Assembly: GCF_001029105.3 (NCBI RefSeq) | Contig: NZ_CP011807.3 | Span: forward strand, 4,030,001-4,094,000 | DNA from: Pandoraea faecigallinarum | GTDB taxonomy: Bacteria > Pseudomonadota > Gammaproteobacteria > Burkholderiales > Burkholderiaceae | Direction of reading: 5' to 3' | DNA length: 64,000 nucleotides | Shown here: positions 36,634 through 46,580 of the stretch, piece after piece | How the letters are laid out: each line of letters opens with the position of its first letter | How positions within the stretch are numbered: the stretch's first letter is position 1 | The notes under the pieces: model-generated | Databases searched by the model: none | Seen by the model: only the letters and a program-made list of their open reading frames with translations | What the model was told of the DNA's origin: nothing | Position numbers and translations under genes: made by a program

Positions 36634-36692
36634 CGCGGTCTGTCTTTTCGACTCACCTTTTTTTACACAGAATTCTGGGTTAGGAGTGCTTC

Positions 36693-36926
36693 ATGGCACG
36701 CGTATGTCAAGTGACCGGGAAAGCGCCGATGGTCGGCAACAACGTTTCCCACGCCAATAACAAAACCAAGCGCCGTTTCCTCCCGAACTTGCAAAATCGC
36801 CGGTTCTGGGTTGAGAGCGAAAACCGTTTTGTGCGCCTGCGCCTTTCGAACGCCGGCTTGCGCCTGATCGATAAGGTCGGTATCGATGCCGTTCTCGCGG
36901 ACCTGCGTTCGCGTAACGCCATCTAA
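36693..36926 (+). CDS. rpmB: 50S ribosomal protein L28
   Basis: A 77-residue basic protein beginning [27 protein letters not shown], the diagnostic L28 start, with [11 protein letters not shown] in the middle. It has only one Cys (Cys5) of the zinc-type set, the zinc-independent form. TTAGGAG (36679-36685) precedes the start. Co-transcribed with rpmG 16 bp downstream. Confidence 0.98.
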   Translation: MARVCQVTGKAPMVGNNVSHANNKTKRRFLPNLQNRRFWVESENRFVRLRLSNAGLRLIDKVGIDAVLADLRSRNAI

Positions 36927-36942
36927 GTTTTAGGAGCTCATC

Positions 36943-37110
36943 ATGGCAAAAGGCGCTCGCGACAAGATCAAGCTGGAATCGACCGCAGGCACGGGTCATT
37001 TCTACACGACCACCAAGAACAAGCGTACCCATCCGGAAAAGATGGAAATCAGCAAGTTCGATCCGGTGGCTCGTAAGCACGTGCCGTACAAAGAAACCAA
37101 GATCAAATAA
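36943..37110 (+). CDS. rpmG: 50S ribosomal protein L33
   Basis: A 55-residue protein starting [14 protein letters not shown] with [22 protein letters not shown], diagnostic of L33. There are no cysteines, so it is the zinc-independent paralogue. TAGGAG (36931-36936) precedes the ATG. It follows rpmB by 16 bp and is terminated by the hairpin at 37151. Confidence 0.98.
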   Translation: MAKGARDKIKLESTAGTGHFYTTTKNKRTHPEKMEISKFDPVARKHVPYKETKIK

Positions 37111-37150
37111 GATCAACAGGTTTCATCGCGATAGCTTGCTATTGCGTTCG

Positions 37151-37176
37151 ATACCCCGCCTTTGGCGGGGTATTTT
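37151..37176 (+). terminator. Terminator after rpmG
   Basis: Perfect 10-bp stem ATACCCCGCC (37151-37160) with GGCGGGGTAT (37164-37173), 3-nt loop, then TTT. Confidence 0.85.
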
Positions 37177-37353
37177 CGTTTGGGCGTCCCGAAAACCGCA
37201 ACCCTACGCTATGCGTAGTCACGCGAGGCACAATTTCTCCCGGGTGCGCACAGGGTCATGTGTCAGGCGCGTATTGACTCGCTATACTGGCTCATCTCCC
37301 ATAACGAGGATCGCGCCACCGTTCTCGCGTCGATCCCAGACACCACACGTACC

Positions 37354-38958
37354 ATGAATTTCGATGTCGTCATCGTCGGCAGCGGGCTCGCCGGTCAATC
37401 CGTCGCCCTGCATCTGGCCAATACCTGCCGCGTGGCGCTGGTCGCCAAGCGGCCCATGCCGGAAGGTGCGAGCGATTGGGCACAAGGCGGTATCGCCGCG
37501 GTGCTGGATTCGACCGACAGTGTCGACGAACACGTTGCCGATACCCTCGTGGCCGGCGCCGGCCTGTGTGACGAAGCGGCCACGCGATACATCGTGGAGC
37601 ACAGCCGCGAAGCGATCGAATGGCTCATCGAGCAAGGCGTGCCCTTTACCCGCGACGCCGATGCCGAACTCGGCTTCCATCTCACGCGCGAAGGCGGCCA
37701 CAGTCACCGCCGCATCATTCATGCGGCCGATGCGACCGGACATGCCGTCATCACCACGCTCACGGAGCGCGTGCGCAAACACCCGAACATCACGCTCTTC
37801 GAAAATCACTTTGCCGTCGATCTGATCACGTCCGATCGCGCCGATGCGGCGCCGACCGCCGGACGCCATTGCCAAGGCCTGTACCTTCAGGATCTGGGCA
37901 CGGGAGAAGTGCACGCGCTCACCGCAAGGCATACCGTGCTGGCAACCGGCGGTGCCGGCAAGGTCTATCTCTACACGACGAACCCCGACACCGCCACGGG
38001 CGATGGCATCGCCATGGCCTGGCGCGTCGGGTGCCGGATCGCGAACATGGAGTTCATCCAGTTCCATCCGACCTGCCTTTACCATCCGTATGCAAAGTCG
38101 TTCCTGATTTCCGAGGCCGTTCGCGGCGAAGGCGGACGGCTCGTGCTGCCCGACGGCACCCGCTTCATGCTGCAGCACGATCCGCGCGCGGAATTGGCGC
38201 CGCGCGATATCGTCGCCCGTGCCATCGATTTCGAGATGAAAAAGCACGGCCTCGATTGCGTATATCTCGACATCAGCCATCAAAGCCCCGAGTTTCTGCG
38301 CGAGCACTTCCCCACGATCCTTGCGCGCTGCGCCGAACTGGGCATCGACATCACCAAGCAGCCGATTCCGGTCGTTCCCGCCGCACATTACACTTGCGGC
38401 GGGATTGTCACCGACATGCACGGCCGCACGGATCTGCCGGGACTCTATGCCGTAGGCGAAGCGACGTACACCGGCCTGCACGGCGCGAACCGTCTTGCCA
38501 GCAACTCGCTGCTCGAATGCATCGTGTTGGGCAAGGCCGCTGCCGAAGACATTCAGCGTAGCGACGCAACGCACGCCGTCGCCATCGACGTACCCGCATG
38601 GGATGAAAGTCGCGTCTCCGACGCCGACGAGGAAGTCGTCGTCGCTCACAATTGGGATGAATTGCGACGGATGATGTGGAACTACGTTGGGATCGTACGA
38701 ACGACCAAACGCCTCGAACGCGCGCAGCATCGCATTGCCCTGCTGCGCGAGGAGATCGCCGAGTACTACGCGAACTTCCGCGTGAGCCGCGATCTGCTGG
38801 AACTGCGCAATCTGGTCGACGTTGCGTCGCTGATCGTGGATAGCGCGTTGTCGCGTCGTGAAAGTCGCGGCCTGCATTTCTCACGCGACTTTCCTGACAC
38901 TTTGCCGAAGGCGCTGCCGACGGTACTGTCACCCGCACTGCCGGGCCGCAAGCGCTGA
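37354..38958 (+). CDS. nadB: L-aspartate oxidase
   Basis: A 534-residue FAD enzyme of de novo NAD synthesis, oxidising L-aspartate to iminoaspartate. The FAD Rossmann motif is VVIVGSGLAGQSVALHL (about 5-21), and the succinate-dehydrogenase-like active-site region EFIQFHPTCLY plus RGEGGRLV with catalytic Arg are intact. GLHGANRLASNSLLE closes the flavin domain. ATG 37354 directly precedes the FAD strand. Its partners nadA and nadC are convergent on the other strand. Confidence 0.96.
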   Translation: MNFDVVIVGSGLAGQSVALHLANTCRVALVAKRPMPEGASDWAQGGIAAVLDSTDSVDEHVADTLVAGAGLCDEAATRYIVEHSREAIEWLIEQGVPFTRDADAELGFHLTREGGHSHRRIIHAADATGHAVITTLTERVRKHPNITLFENHFAVDLITSDRADAAPTAGRHCQGLYLQDLGTGEVHALTARHTVLATGGAGKVYLYTTNPDTATGDGIAMAWRVGCRIANMEFIQFHPTCLYHPYAKSFLISEAVRGEGGRLVLPDGTRFMLQHDPRAELAPRDIVARAIDFEMKKHGLDCVYLDISHQSPEFLREHFPTILARCAELGIDITKQPIPVVPAAHYTCGGIVTDMHGRTDLPGLYAVGEATYTGLHGANRLASNSLLECIVLGKAAAEDIQRSDATHAVAIDVPAWDESRVSDADEEVVVAHNWDELRRMMWNYVGIVRTTKRLERAQHRIALLREEIAEYYANFRVSRDLLELRNLVDVASLIVDSALSRRESRGLHFSRDFPDTLPKALPTVLSPALPGRKR

Positions 38959-38977
38959 CGGCCATCCATGAAAACAC

Positions 38978-39005
38978 AAGGCCGCGGATGTTATCTCGCG
39001 GCCTT
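38978..39005. terminator. Bidirectional terminator between nadB and nadC
   Basis: AAGGCCGCG (38978-38986) pairs with CGCGGCCTT (38997-39005) around a 10-nt loop. It is followed by T-rich sequence on both strands. Confidence 0.75.
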
Positions 39006-39040
39006 GTTCGTTCCGGCATGGCGTTGCTACGCTACGATGC

Positions 39041-39946
39041 TCATCCCACTGTCTCGACAATCCGCATCGAGAAATCCGTCGCACGCACGTCCTTGGTGAG
39101 GCCCCCGACCGAAATGCGGTCGACGCCCGTCTCCGCAATCGCACGCAACGTTTCGAGATTGATGCCGCCGGACGCTTCCAGCAGGGCACGGCCATCCGTC
39201 ACGCGCGCGGCTTCACGCATCATTTCGAGCGAGAAGTTGTCGAGCAGGATCGACGTTGCGCCGCACTCCAGCGCCGTTTCAAGCTCTTCGAGCGACTCCA
39301 CTTCGATCTGCACGGGCGCACCATCGGCCAGACGATCCGCATTTGCCAGCACCTGACGAATGCCGCCCGCCGCCGCGATGTGGTTCTCCTTGATGAGAAT
39401 GCCGTCGTAGAGAGCGAGACGTTGATTCACGCCGCCGCCCACGCGCACCGCGAACTTCTGTGCGAGACGCAGCCCGGGCAGAGTCTTGCGCGTATCGAGC
39501 ACGCGCGCCTTCGTTCCTTCAACGATATCCGCGTAACGGCGCACTGCCGTCGCCACACCGGAGAGCATCTGGAGGAAATTCATCGACGTGCGCTCGCCCG
39601 TGAGCAGCGCGCGCGCCGGCCCGTGAATGTCGCAGACCGCCGCGCCGGGTGTCATGCGCTCACCTTCGCGATAGTGCCACTGCACGCGCACCGACGCATC
39701 CACGCCCTGCATGCAGCGCTCAAACCAGCGCACGCCGCACAACACGGCCGACTCACGCACGATGACCCGTGCGTGCGCCATTTCCTCCGACGGCACGAGC
39801 AGTCCCGTGAGATCGCCACTGCCGATGTCTTCCGCCAAAGCGTCACGTACATTGCGCGTGAGCGCCGCTTCGAGCGGCTCGCCGAACGTGCTGAATTCCG
39901 GAGAGAGCGCCTCGGCAGTGCTCAACGTTTTCGATTGCGTCATCAT
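39041..39946 (-). CDS. nadC: Quinolinate phosphoribosyltransferase (decarboxylating)
   Basis: A 301-residue enzyme turning quinolinate and PRPP into nicotinate mononucleotide. Visible motifs are [10 protein letters not shown], the [25 protein letters not shown] substrate region, IEVESLEEL and [26 protein letters not shown]. Start at 39946 overlaps the nadA stop by 4 bp (ATGA), so the two are translationally coupled. Confidence 0.96.
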   Translation of the reverse strand: MMTQSKTLSTAEALSPEFSTFGEPLEAALTRNVRDALAEDIGSGDLTGLLVPSEEMAHARVIVRESAVLCGVRWFERCMQGVDASVRVQWHYREGERMTPGAAVCDIHGPARALLTGERTSMNFLQMLSGVATAVRRYADIVEGTKARVLDTRKTLPGLRLAQKFAVRVGGGVNQRLALYDGILIKENHIAAAGGIRQVLANADRLADGAPVQIEVESLEELETALECGATSILLDNFSLEMMREAARVTDGRALLEASGGINLETLRAIAETGVDRISVGGLTKDVRATDFSMRIVETVG

Positions 39947-41076
39947 GCGGGGCCCACACCGGCAAACAGCGCGCCGTCGCGCGCGAAGTCACCGCTGGCG
40001 CGCACGTTCTGCTTGCGCGCTTCGGCGAACGTCAACATACGATCGATACAGGTATGAGCACGACGACCGATCTCCGGATCGACGTGGATCTCATTGGCAC
40101 CGGATTCGAGCACGTCGGCCAGATTCCGCAAGCTGTTCATCGCCATCCAAGGGCAATGCGCGCAGCTCTTGCACGTCGCACTGTTACCGGCCGTCGGCGC
40201 TTCGATGAAACGCTTGCCAGGTGCCGCGGCACGCATCTTGTGCAAAATGCCGTTGTCGGTCGCCACGATGAATTCGGTGGCATCCATGGTTTGCGCCGCC
40301 GCGATCATCTGCGACGTCGAACCCACGACGTCGGCCAGTTCGACCACCGCCGCAGGCGACTCCGGATGCACCAGCACCTTGGCGTTCGGATATTCGCGGC
40401 GCAGCAGTTCGAGTTCGGTCCCCTTGAACTCGTCGTGCACGAGGCACGCGCCCTGCCACAGCAACATGTCGGCGCCGGTCTGCTTCTGGACGTAGCTGCC
40501 CAGATGACGGTCGGGCGCCCACAGGATTTTCTTACCCTGCGCATGCAGATGCGCCACGATCTCGAGACCGATGGACGACGTCACCATCCAGTCTGCGCGC
40601 GCCTTTACGGCAGCACTCGTATTTGCATAGACGACCACCGTGCGATCGGGGTGCGCATCGCAAAATGCGGCGAACTCGTCGGCCGGGCAGCCCAGATCGA
40701 GCGAGCAGGTCGCGTCGAGATCGGGCATCAAAATGCGCTTTTCGGGACTGAGGATCTTCGAGGTCTCGCCCATGAAGCGCACGCCCGCGACGACAAGCGT
40801 CTTCGCCGGATGATTCCGGCCGAACCGCGCCATTTCCAGCGAATCCGCCACGCAGCCACCGGTCTCCTCGGCGAGATCCTGCAAGTCGGAATCAACGTAG
40901 TAATGGGCAACGAGCACGGCGTTCTGCTCGACGAGCAGCCGCTTGATCCTGGCCTTGAGCGCCGCGCGTTCCTCCTGCGACGGCGCATCCGGGACGCGCG
41001 CCCAGGCTTGGGCAACGCACGTGGCGCCGCTCGGTGCGGGGCGCTCGAATTCTACGGATTTGAGTGAGGCATTCAT
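39943..41076 (-). CDS. nadA: Quinolinate synthase
   Basis: A 377-residue [4Fe-4S] enzyme condensing iminoaspartate with dihydroxyacetone phosphate. Cluster cysteines are carried by GGCVADS, the DLGCPADEF region and [29 protein letters not shown] and [12 protein letters not shown] are family signatures. ATG 41076 is preferred over the longer start at 41112, which would run toward the desaturase terminator. It forms a coupled pair with nadC. Confidence 0.96.
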   Translation of the reverse strand: MNASLKSVEFERPAPSGATCVAQAWARVPDAPSQEERAALKARIKRLLVEQNAVLVAHYYVDSDLQDLAEETGGCVADSLEMARFGRNHPAKTLVVAGVRFMGETSKILSPEKRILMPDLDATCSLDLGCPADEFAAFCDAHPDRTVVVYANTSAAVKARADWMVTSSIGLEIVAHLHAQGKKILWAPDRHLGSYVQKQTGADMLLWQGACLVHDEFKGTELELLRREYPNAKVLVHPESPAAVVELADVVGSTSQMIAAAQTMDATEFIVATDNGILHKMRAAAPGKRFIEAPTAGNSATCKSCAHCPWMAMNSLRNLADVLESGANEIHVDPEIGRRAHTCIDRMLTFAEARKQNVRASGDFARDGALFAGVGPA

Positions 41077-41111
41077 TTTTACGTGGCCCGTGGGATAGGC
41101 CGGGAATGACA

Positions 41112-41133
41112 AAACCCCGCCGTGGCGGGGTTT
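41112..41133. terminator. Terminator between the desaturase and nadA
   Basis: Perfect 10-bp stem AAACCCCGCC (41112-41121) with GGCGGGGTTT (41124-41133). On the minus strand it ends the desaturase transcript (followed by TTTTG). Confidence 0.75.
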
Positions 41134-41171
41134 CGATTATGCGTCAAAAACAGATTTCTGGCTGACCCCGT

Positions 41172-42368
41172 TCACGCGTAGCGGCGCAGACGCGTCGCAA
41201 ACTCCTGCAACGCGTGAATACCGCTCTGCTCGGCACGATGGCACCAGTTCTGCAACTGACCCAGCAACTGCTCACGCGAAGCGTTCGAGCGATCCCAAAT
41301 ACCGGCGAGTTCTCGGCGCAATTCGTAGTAAGTCTTCACAGCGTTGCTGTGCGCGAAAATCTCGCCCAGTTGCTGCTTCTGCGGCTCTTGCAGCGAGGCT
41401 TCGTCGTGATGCAGCCACTTGCGGGCACCGCGGAACAACTGATACTCGCCATGCTGACGCTTCTCCTTGAAGCGCGCCAGTTCCTCGCCATACGCACGCT
41501 TGAAGGTCTTGGCGTAACGCGCCATCACTTCATAGCGGTTCGAGAGCACGGCCTGCAGCGTATCGTCGTCGCAGGCGGCCTTCACCTTCGAGAGCTTCGG
41601 CGTCGGCGCGATCTTCTTCACCTTGGCCAGCCCCACGAAGGACAGCGTACGAATGTACAGCCAGCCGATGTCGAACTCGTACCACTTGTTCGACAGCTTG
41701 GCCGACGTGGCATACGTGTGGTGGTTGTTGTGCAGTTCTTCGCCGCCGATGATGATGCCCCAGGGCAGCAGGTTCGTCGATGCGTCGGCGCAATTGAAGT
41801 TGCGGTAGCCCCAGTAGTGGCCCAGACCGTTGACCACGCCGGCGGCCCAGAACGGAATCCATACCATCTGCACGGCCCACACGGTCAGGCCGATGGCCCC
41901 GAACAGCGCGATGTCGATAATCATCATCATGCTGATGCCGAGAATCGGAAAACGCTTGTAGACGTGGTTCTCGATCCAGTCGTTCGGCGTGCCGTGGCTG
42001 AATTTGCGCAGAGTTTCCTCGTTCTTCGCCTCGGCGCGATAGAGTTCGGCGCCTTCGGCCAGCACCTTCCACAGGCCACGCGTTTGCGGGCTGTGCGGAT
42101 CTTCGGGCGTCTCGCACTTGGCGTGGTGCTTGCGGTGGATGGCGGCCCACTCGCTCGTAATCATGCCAGTGGTCATCCACAGCCACAGACGGAAGAAATG
42201 GGCGACGATCGGATGCACGTCGAGGGCGCGATGCGCCTGGCAACGGTGCAGATAGATGGTCACGGCGGCAATCGTCACATGGGTGACGGCCAATGTGAAG
42301 AAAAAGATCTTCCAGCCGCTCCAGTCGAGCAAGCCGGTCGAGAGAAATCCAAGGAGACTGTCCAGCAA
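41172..42368 (-). CDS. Acyl-CoA (stearoyl-CoA type) desaturase with a transposase-like C-terminal domain
   Basis: A 398-residue membrane di-iron desaturase. The three His boxes are HRCQAHR (41-47), HRKHH (78-82) and HNNHH (213-217), between membrane spans. It should introduce a cis double bond, usually delta-9, into acyl chains. Residues about 270-398 are not needed for that fold. They read like the C-terminal helical part of ISL3-family transposases (for example the NAVKTYYELRRELAGIWDR and NWCHRAEQSGIHALQEFA segments). I infer an old fusion to a transposase fragment kept as a domain. Homologues with this extension are familiar in Burkholderiaceae. Confidence 0.88.
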   Translation of the reverse strand: MLDSLLGFLSTGLLDWSGWKIFFFTLAVTHVTIAAVTIYLHRCQAHRALDVHPIVAHFFRLWLWMTTGMITSEWAAIHRKHHAKCETPEDPHSPQTRGLWKVLAEGAELYRAEAKNEETLRKFSHGTPNDWIENHVYKRFPILGISMMMIIDIALFGAIGLTVWAVQMVWIPFWAAGVVNGLGHYWGYRNFNCADASTNLLPWGIIIGGEELHNNHHTYATSAKLSNKWYEFDIGWLYIRTLSFVGLAKVKKIAPTPKLSKVKAACDDDTLQAVLSNRYEVMARYAKTFKRAYGEELARFKEKRQHGEYQLFRGARKWLHHDEASLQEPQKQQLGEIFAHSNAVKTYYELRRELAGIWDRSNASREQLLGQLQNWCHRAEQSGIHALQEFATRLRRYA

Positions 42369-42772
42369 AATATCACTCCAAACTAATCAATACGGTAGCC
42401 ATCACGGCAAAGCACACGAGGTGCCGTGTCCTGTCTTGTCGGGCCGGGCGGCATAAGCGCCCGATGGGCGTCGGCCGTCGCGTCAGGTCTCGTTCTTGCG
42501 CTCGCTTGACGCTTGGATTCGCTGGAGTTCGGCAAGTTGCTGAATGCCGTGGCGATATGGGCGGAAAACGTGCCAGTGAACGTCTGGTTTTTTTGAGGTT
42601 TGGCACGCATTTTACCCGACCCGCCGTTGCCCGTGTGTCGCCTCGCAGCCACGCATTTTGTCGCAGGTCAACCCGGCGGCTTAGGGAAAAGCGTCTATCG
42701 GACGTCTTTACGGTGTCATTCGCCTGTGCAGACGTCGATTTCGGCGTCAATTCCCGAGATTCTTCCAATGAA
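42369..42772. other. Gene-free gap between the desaturase and the MscS gene
   Basis: 404 bp upstream of the desaturase start and downstream of the mscS-type gene, both on the minus strand. It should hold the desaturase promoter. A minus-strand ORF (42373-42798) lacks a ribosome site and a protein-like pattern. I see no other feature. Confidence 0.5.
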
Positions 42773-44134
42773 TCAGGAAGTTGGACGCTCCGAAACATCC
42801 TCGACCGGTTGGGCCGCCTGCGCAGGAACGCCGTCCGCCCAGTCGTTCAGGATACGTATTTCGCGCTGCGCATACGGAATTTCAATACCATGCTCACGAA
42901 AAGCGCGCCAAATCCGCAAATTGATGGTCGAGCGAATCGCGCCGCTGCCCTGCGCAGGGTCCTGCACCCAAAAGCCCATTTCCAGATCCATCCCATCGGC
43001 ACCGAAATTGAGCAGCAATGCCGAGGGCGGCGGGTCCGTCAGTACGCGAGGGATGTCCTGTGCTGCCTTGAGCATCAGCGACATCGCCAGCTCGACATCC
43101 GCACTGTAGGCCACCTGGACATTCACTTTGGCCCGCCCGCGGGTTTGCGTGAACGAATGGTTCTGCACGACGTTCGTGACGAGTTGCTCGTTCGGCACCA
43201 GCGCCTCGACACCGTCCAGCCCGCGCACGACCGAATACCGTGTGTTGATTTGCGAAACGGTGCCGTGATACGTCGACACCGTGATCAGGTCGCCGATCCG
43301 CACGGAGCGATCGAGCAGGATGATGAAACCCGAGACGAGATTCGAGGCGATCTTCTGCAAGCCGAACCCCAGCCCCACGCCAAGCGCCCCGCCGAACACG
43401 CCGAGCACCGTGATGTCGATGCCGACGAACGACAGCGTGGCGAGAACGGCGACCAGCGTCAGCAAACCCTTGACGACTCGCGACAGCACCACTTTCAGGT
43501 TGCCGTCGAGCGTGGTCGTGCGCATGATGCGGTCTTCGATCAGCGAACCGACCCACATCGCCAGCACCAGCGTCACGCCGATCCACAGCAGTCCCGACAG
43601 GATCGAGAGCAACGTCAGATGGCTCGTGCCCACGGCAAATTTGACGCTGGCGAGCCATTTGAGAATGTCGTCGTGAACGCCGAGCACGTAGGCCAGCATC
43701 GAGACCCAGGCGAGCGTCGTGAACACGCGCTCGAACACCTTCAGCAGGCCCGACGCGTGCGGCGAGGCGGCAAACAGCCGGCGCGCGAAGTAGAACGCGA
43801 GATAAATGAGCGCCGTGCCGAACAGGGGCACCTCCGCGAGCATCAGCAGCGAGACGTGCGTGTACTCCTGAAGCACCACGCGCGTGAGCGCTACGCACAT
43901 CCAGCCGAACATCGGGAAAAACGCGCGACGCAGGCTCGACGAGCCCGCCCGGCGCGCCGGCGCCACGCGTTCGAAGTGGCGCTCGAGCCGGCCGATCATC
44001 CAGCGGCGCAGCACCAGCGCGACGGCGAGCGCCCCCACGAGCGCGACGATCTGCCAGACGATCTGCGCATCGCCGAAGTCGCGCACGACGTCCCGCACCA
44101 ACCTCGCGAAAGCCGGACTTTCCTGCATCGCCAT
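42773..44134 (-). CDS. Small-conductance mechanosensitive channel, MscS family
   Basis: A 453-residue channel with five or six spans before the pore. The pore-lining TM3 region GVFGGALGVGLGFGLQKIASNLVSGFIILLDRSVRIGD is diagnostic of MscS, followed by the cytoplasmic beta domain. The N-terminal membrane part is longer than in E. coli MscS (YbdG/YnaI-like size). It would release solutes on osmotic down-shock. It precedes the desaturase on the same strand with a 404-bp gap. Confidence 0.92.
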   Translation of the reverse strand: MAMQESPAFARLVRDVVRDFGDAQIVWQIVALVGALAVALVLRRWMIGRLERHFERVAPARRAGSSSLRRAFFPMFGWMCVALTRVVLQEYTHVSLLMLAEVPLFGTALIYLAFYFARRLFAASPHASGLLKVFERVFTTLAWVSMLAYVLGVHDDILKWLASVKFAVGTSHLTLLSILSGLLWIGVTLVLAMWVGSLIEDRIMRTTTLDGNLKVVLSRVVKGLLTLVAVLATLSFVGIDITVLGVFGGALGVGLGFGLQKIASNLVSGFIILLDRSVRIGDLITVSTYHGTVSQINTRYSVVRGLDGVEALVPNEQLVTNVVQNHSFTQTRGRAKVNVQVAYSADVELAMSLMLKAAQDIPRVLTDPPPSALLLNFGADGMDLEMGFWVQDPAQGSGAIRSTINLRIWRAFREHGIEIPYAQREIRILNDWADGVPAQAAQPVEDVSERPTS

Positions 44135-44192
44135 ATCCCTTCTATCTCTTATTGTTGATTGCCGATACTCGTTGAGGCGACACCTTACACCC

Positions 44193-45707
44193 TTACGCCT
44201 GCGGCAACGCCTCGGTGACGCTCGCCGTCTTCAAAGCCGCACGACGCTCGAACACAGCGGCAAAGAAGCCGTCGGTCGCATTGCGGTTCGGCAGCAATTC
44301 GAGGTACTTGCCCGTGTCGAGTCCGATTTTCTGAGACGCGAGCAATTCGTTGGCCGGCAGCAGCACGAAGTCCGGATGCGCCGCCGCGAATGCCTCGGCA
44401 ATCGCGCCGTTCTCCTCGGTCAACAGACTGCACGTCGCGTACACGAGACGCCCGCCCGGCTTCACCAGACGCGCCGCGCTCGCCAGGATCGACGTCTGCT
44501 TCTGCGTGAGTTCCGCCACCGACTGCGGCGACTGACGCCACTTCAGATCCGGGTTGCGACGCAGCGTACCGAGCCCGCTGCATGGCGCGTCGACCAGCAC
44601 ACGGTCGATCTTGCCCGCGAGACGCTTGATCTTGCTGTCGTTCTCGCTGTCGATCATCACCGGATAGACGTTGGACAGTCCGCTACGCGCCAGACGCGGT
44701 TTGAGCTTCGCCAGCCGCTTTTCCGAGACGTCGAAGGCGTACAGCCGACCGGTCGAGCGCATCTGTGCGCCGATGGCGAGTGTCTTGCCGCCGGCACCGG
44801 CGCAGAAATCGACGATCATCTCGCCACGGCGCGGCGCCACCAGTTGGCACAGCAACTGGCTGCCCTCGTCCTGCACTTCGATGGCGCCCGACATGAACAA
44901 CGGGTGCTTCTGCAACGCCGGTTTGCCCGACAGGCGAATGCCGTTGGGGGCAAGCGGCGTCGGCTCGGCAGAGAACCCGTCCTCACGCAGCTTCGCGAGC
45001 ACATCGTCGCGATTTGCCTTGATGAGGTTGACGCGGCAATCGAGCGGCGCGGGCTGGTTCAGCGCGGCCGCAAGCGATTCGAGTTCGGTCGCGTCGAAAC
45101 GGCCGGCCAGCCGGTCATACAACCATTCCGGCAAGTTAGTGCGCACTCGCGGCGAAAGGCTGGCCGGATCGATCTGCCCCACGTGTTCGAGCCAGGCGGC
45201 TTCCTCGGGCGTGGCGACCAGTTCCACCGATGCGATGCCGCGGGTGAAGGCGAGACCGAGCAACGCCAGACGGCGCTCCTGCGAACCCGTGCCGCTCACG
45301 GCATGCTGACCGAACTCGAGCTTGCGGCGCAGGATGGCGAATACCGTCTCGGCCAGCACACCGCGCTCGCGGTGGCCCAGCTTGTCGTTGGCGCGGAAGT
45401 ATGTGCTCACGAGCGTGTCGGCCGGGCCGGTGAACGTCAGCACACTGCCCAGCAGCCGCTGCGTATGTTCGAAAAGCGCGGGCGGCAGCCGCTCGCCGCG
45501 CATGCCGGTGCCGCCCACGACGGGCGGCGCATCCTGACGACGCTCGTTGCGTGAACGGTCGTAGCGGTCGGGGCGAACGTAACCCCGCTCATTGCCGCCG
45601 CTGTTGCCGCTGCCCTTGACGGGGCGACGGGCATCGGAGGGACGGCCGCCGGAGCGGTTGACAGATTGATTGGCGCCATCGCGGCGCTGGGTCGGGCGGG
45701 TGCTCAT
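44193..45707 (-). CDS. rsmB: 16S rRNA (cytosine-5) methyltransferase, RsmB/NOP family
   Basis: A 504-residue methyltransferase. The N-terminal part is a basic, low-complexity Arg/Gly/Asn stretch (about 60 residues) and a NusB-like RNA-binding domain. The C-terminal SAM domain has VDFCAGAGGKTLA, and the two catalytic cysteines lie in VDAPCSGLGTLRR and YATCSLLTEEN. By family it methylates C967 of 16S rRNA. The basic N-terminal extension is longer than in E. coli RsmB. Its start overlaps the purN stop by 4 bp. Confidence 0.9.
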   Translation of the reverse strand: MSTRPTQRRDGANQSVNRSGGRPSDARRPVKGSGNSGGNERGYVRPDRYDRSRNERRQDAPPVVGGTGMRGERLPPALFEHTQRLLGSVLTFTGPADTLVSTYFRANDKLGHRERGVLAETVFAILRRKLEFGQHAVSGTGSQERRLALLGLAFTRGIASVELVATPEEAAWLEHVGQIDPASLSPRVRTNLPEWLYDRLAGRFDATELESLAAALNQPAPLDCRVNLIKANRDDVLAKLREDGFSAEPTPLAPNGIRLSGKPALQKHPLFMSGAIEVQDEGSQLLCQLVAPRRGEMIVDFCAGAGGKTLAIGAQMRSTGRLYAFDVSEKRLAKLKPRLARSGLSNVYPVMIDSENDSKIKRLAGKIDRVLVDAPCSGLGTLRRNPDLKWRQSPQSVAELTQKQTSILASAARLVKPGGRLVYATCSLLTEENGAIAEAFAAAHPDFVLLPANELLASQKIGLDTGKYLELLPNRNATDGFFAAVFERRAALKTASVTEALPQA

Positions 45708-46363
45708 GCGTCCTCACCAAAAAGCCATTGCGAATCTTGCGGATCGACCGTGCCGTCGGCGCGCGGCGCGAGCGTCACGCGGCTGCCGGCCACGATCAGA
45801 CGGTCCTCCACGAACCAGCGCACGGCACGCGGATAAATGACATGTTCGAGCGGCAGAATGCGCTCGGCCAGTGTCTCGGGCGTGTCGCCGTCACGCACGG
45901 CGATGGCCGTTTGCACCACGTACGGGCCATGATCGAGTTCCGCGGTCACGAAATGCACGGTCGCGCCGACGATCTTGCAACCGGCCTCCAGTGCGCGGGC
46001 GTGCGTCTGCAATCCGGGGAATGCAGGCAACAGCGACGGGTGGATGTTGATGAGCCGCCCTGCGTAGCGCTCGGTGAATTCCGGCGTGAGAATGCGCATG
46101 AATCCGGCGAGCACGACGAGATCGGGGCGATGGCGATCGATCTCGGCGGCGAGTTCGGCGTCGAAAACCTCGCGGGTCTTGCCACGGCTGGGAACGACAG
46201 CGGTGGGAATGCCGTTTTCCCGTGCAAATGCCAGGCCTTCGGCCTCGGGACGATTGGCGACGACGGCGGCCACGCGGGCCGGCCAGCCTTCTGCGGTACA
46301 GGCCCGGACGATGGCCTGCATGTTGCTGCCTCGTCCGGAAATCAGGATGACAATGTTCTTCAT
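45704..46363 (-). CDS. purN: Phosphoribosylglycinamide formyltransferase
   Basis: A 219-residue enzyme of purine synthesis, transferring formyl from 10-formyl-THF to GAR. Motifs are VILISGRGSNMQAI (N-terminal phosphate loop), LAGFMRILTPEF, NIHPSLLPAFPGL (catalytic Asn-x-His) and HFVTAELDHGPYV with the catalytic Asp. Its stop overlaps the rsmB start. It diverges from ribF across 217 bp. Confidence 0.95.
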   Translation of the reverse strand: MKNIVILISGRGSNMQAIVRACTAEGWPARVAAVVANRPEAEGLAFARENGIPTAVVPSRGKTREVFDAELAAEIDRHRPDLVVLAGFMRILTPEFTERYAGRLINIHPSLLPAFPGLQTHARALEAGCKIVGATVHFVTAELDHGPYVVQTAIAVRDGDTPETLAERILPLEHVIYPRAVRWFVEDRLIVAGSRVTLAPRADGTVDPQDSQWLFGEDA

Positions 46364-46431
46364 CGCCGGATTTTATCATTGGCGCGGCGCACCAGACAGC
46401 GCGATCCGCGCCGCGATGGCCCCGAAGCGTT

Positions 46432-46437
46432 TATAAT
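46432..46437 (+). promoter_or_regulatory. -10 element upstream of ribF
   Basis: TATAAT (46432-46437) in a GC-rich gap, about 140 bp before the ribF start. A matching -35 is not clear. Confidence 0.45.
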
Positions 46438-46580
46438 TCAACGTTCTGCGGCGCCGCAATGTCGGATCGGCCGTCCTGCGCCGTCCGGGCCCCGTCCCGC
46501 CGCCACAGGCCGCCGGGCCTTCCCAGCCCCGCCGCGCGGTTCATCCAACACTCAACGTCCTGTACTGACGCTTCCTTATC

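Noticed and set aside
37282..38877. 531-codon open frame antisense to nadB
   Set aside because: Mirror of a complete nadB gene; no supporting signals.
41172..41561. A separate insertion-sequence remnant in the desaturase gene
   Set aside because: The transposase-like segment is in frame with the desaturase and shows no terminal repeats or target duplication, so it is described as a domain.
42373..42798. 141-codon minus-strand ORF between the desaturase and MscS genes
   Set aside because: No ribosome site, overlaps the mscS 3' end, and its composition is not protein-like.
46438..46580. FMN riboswitch before ribF
   Set aside because: The leader shows none of the conserved RFN-element pairing that I could recognise; it is GC-rich without the expected motifs.
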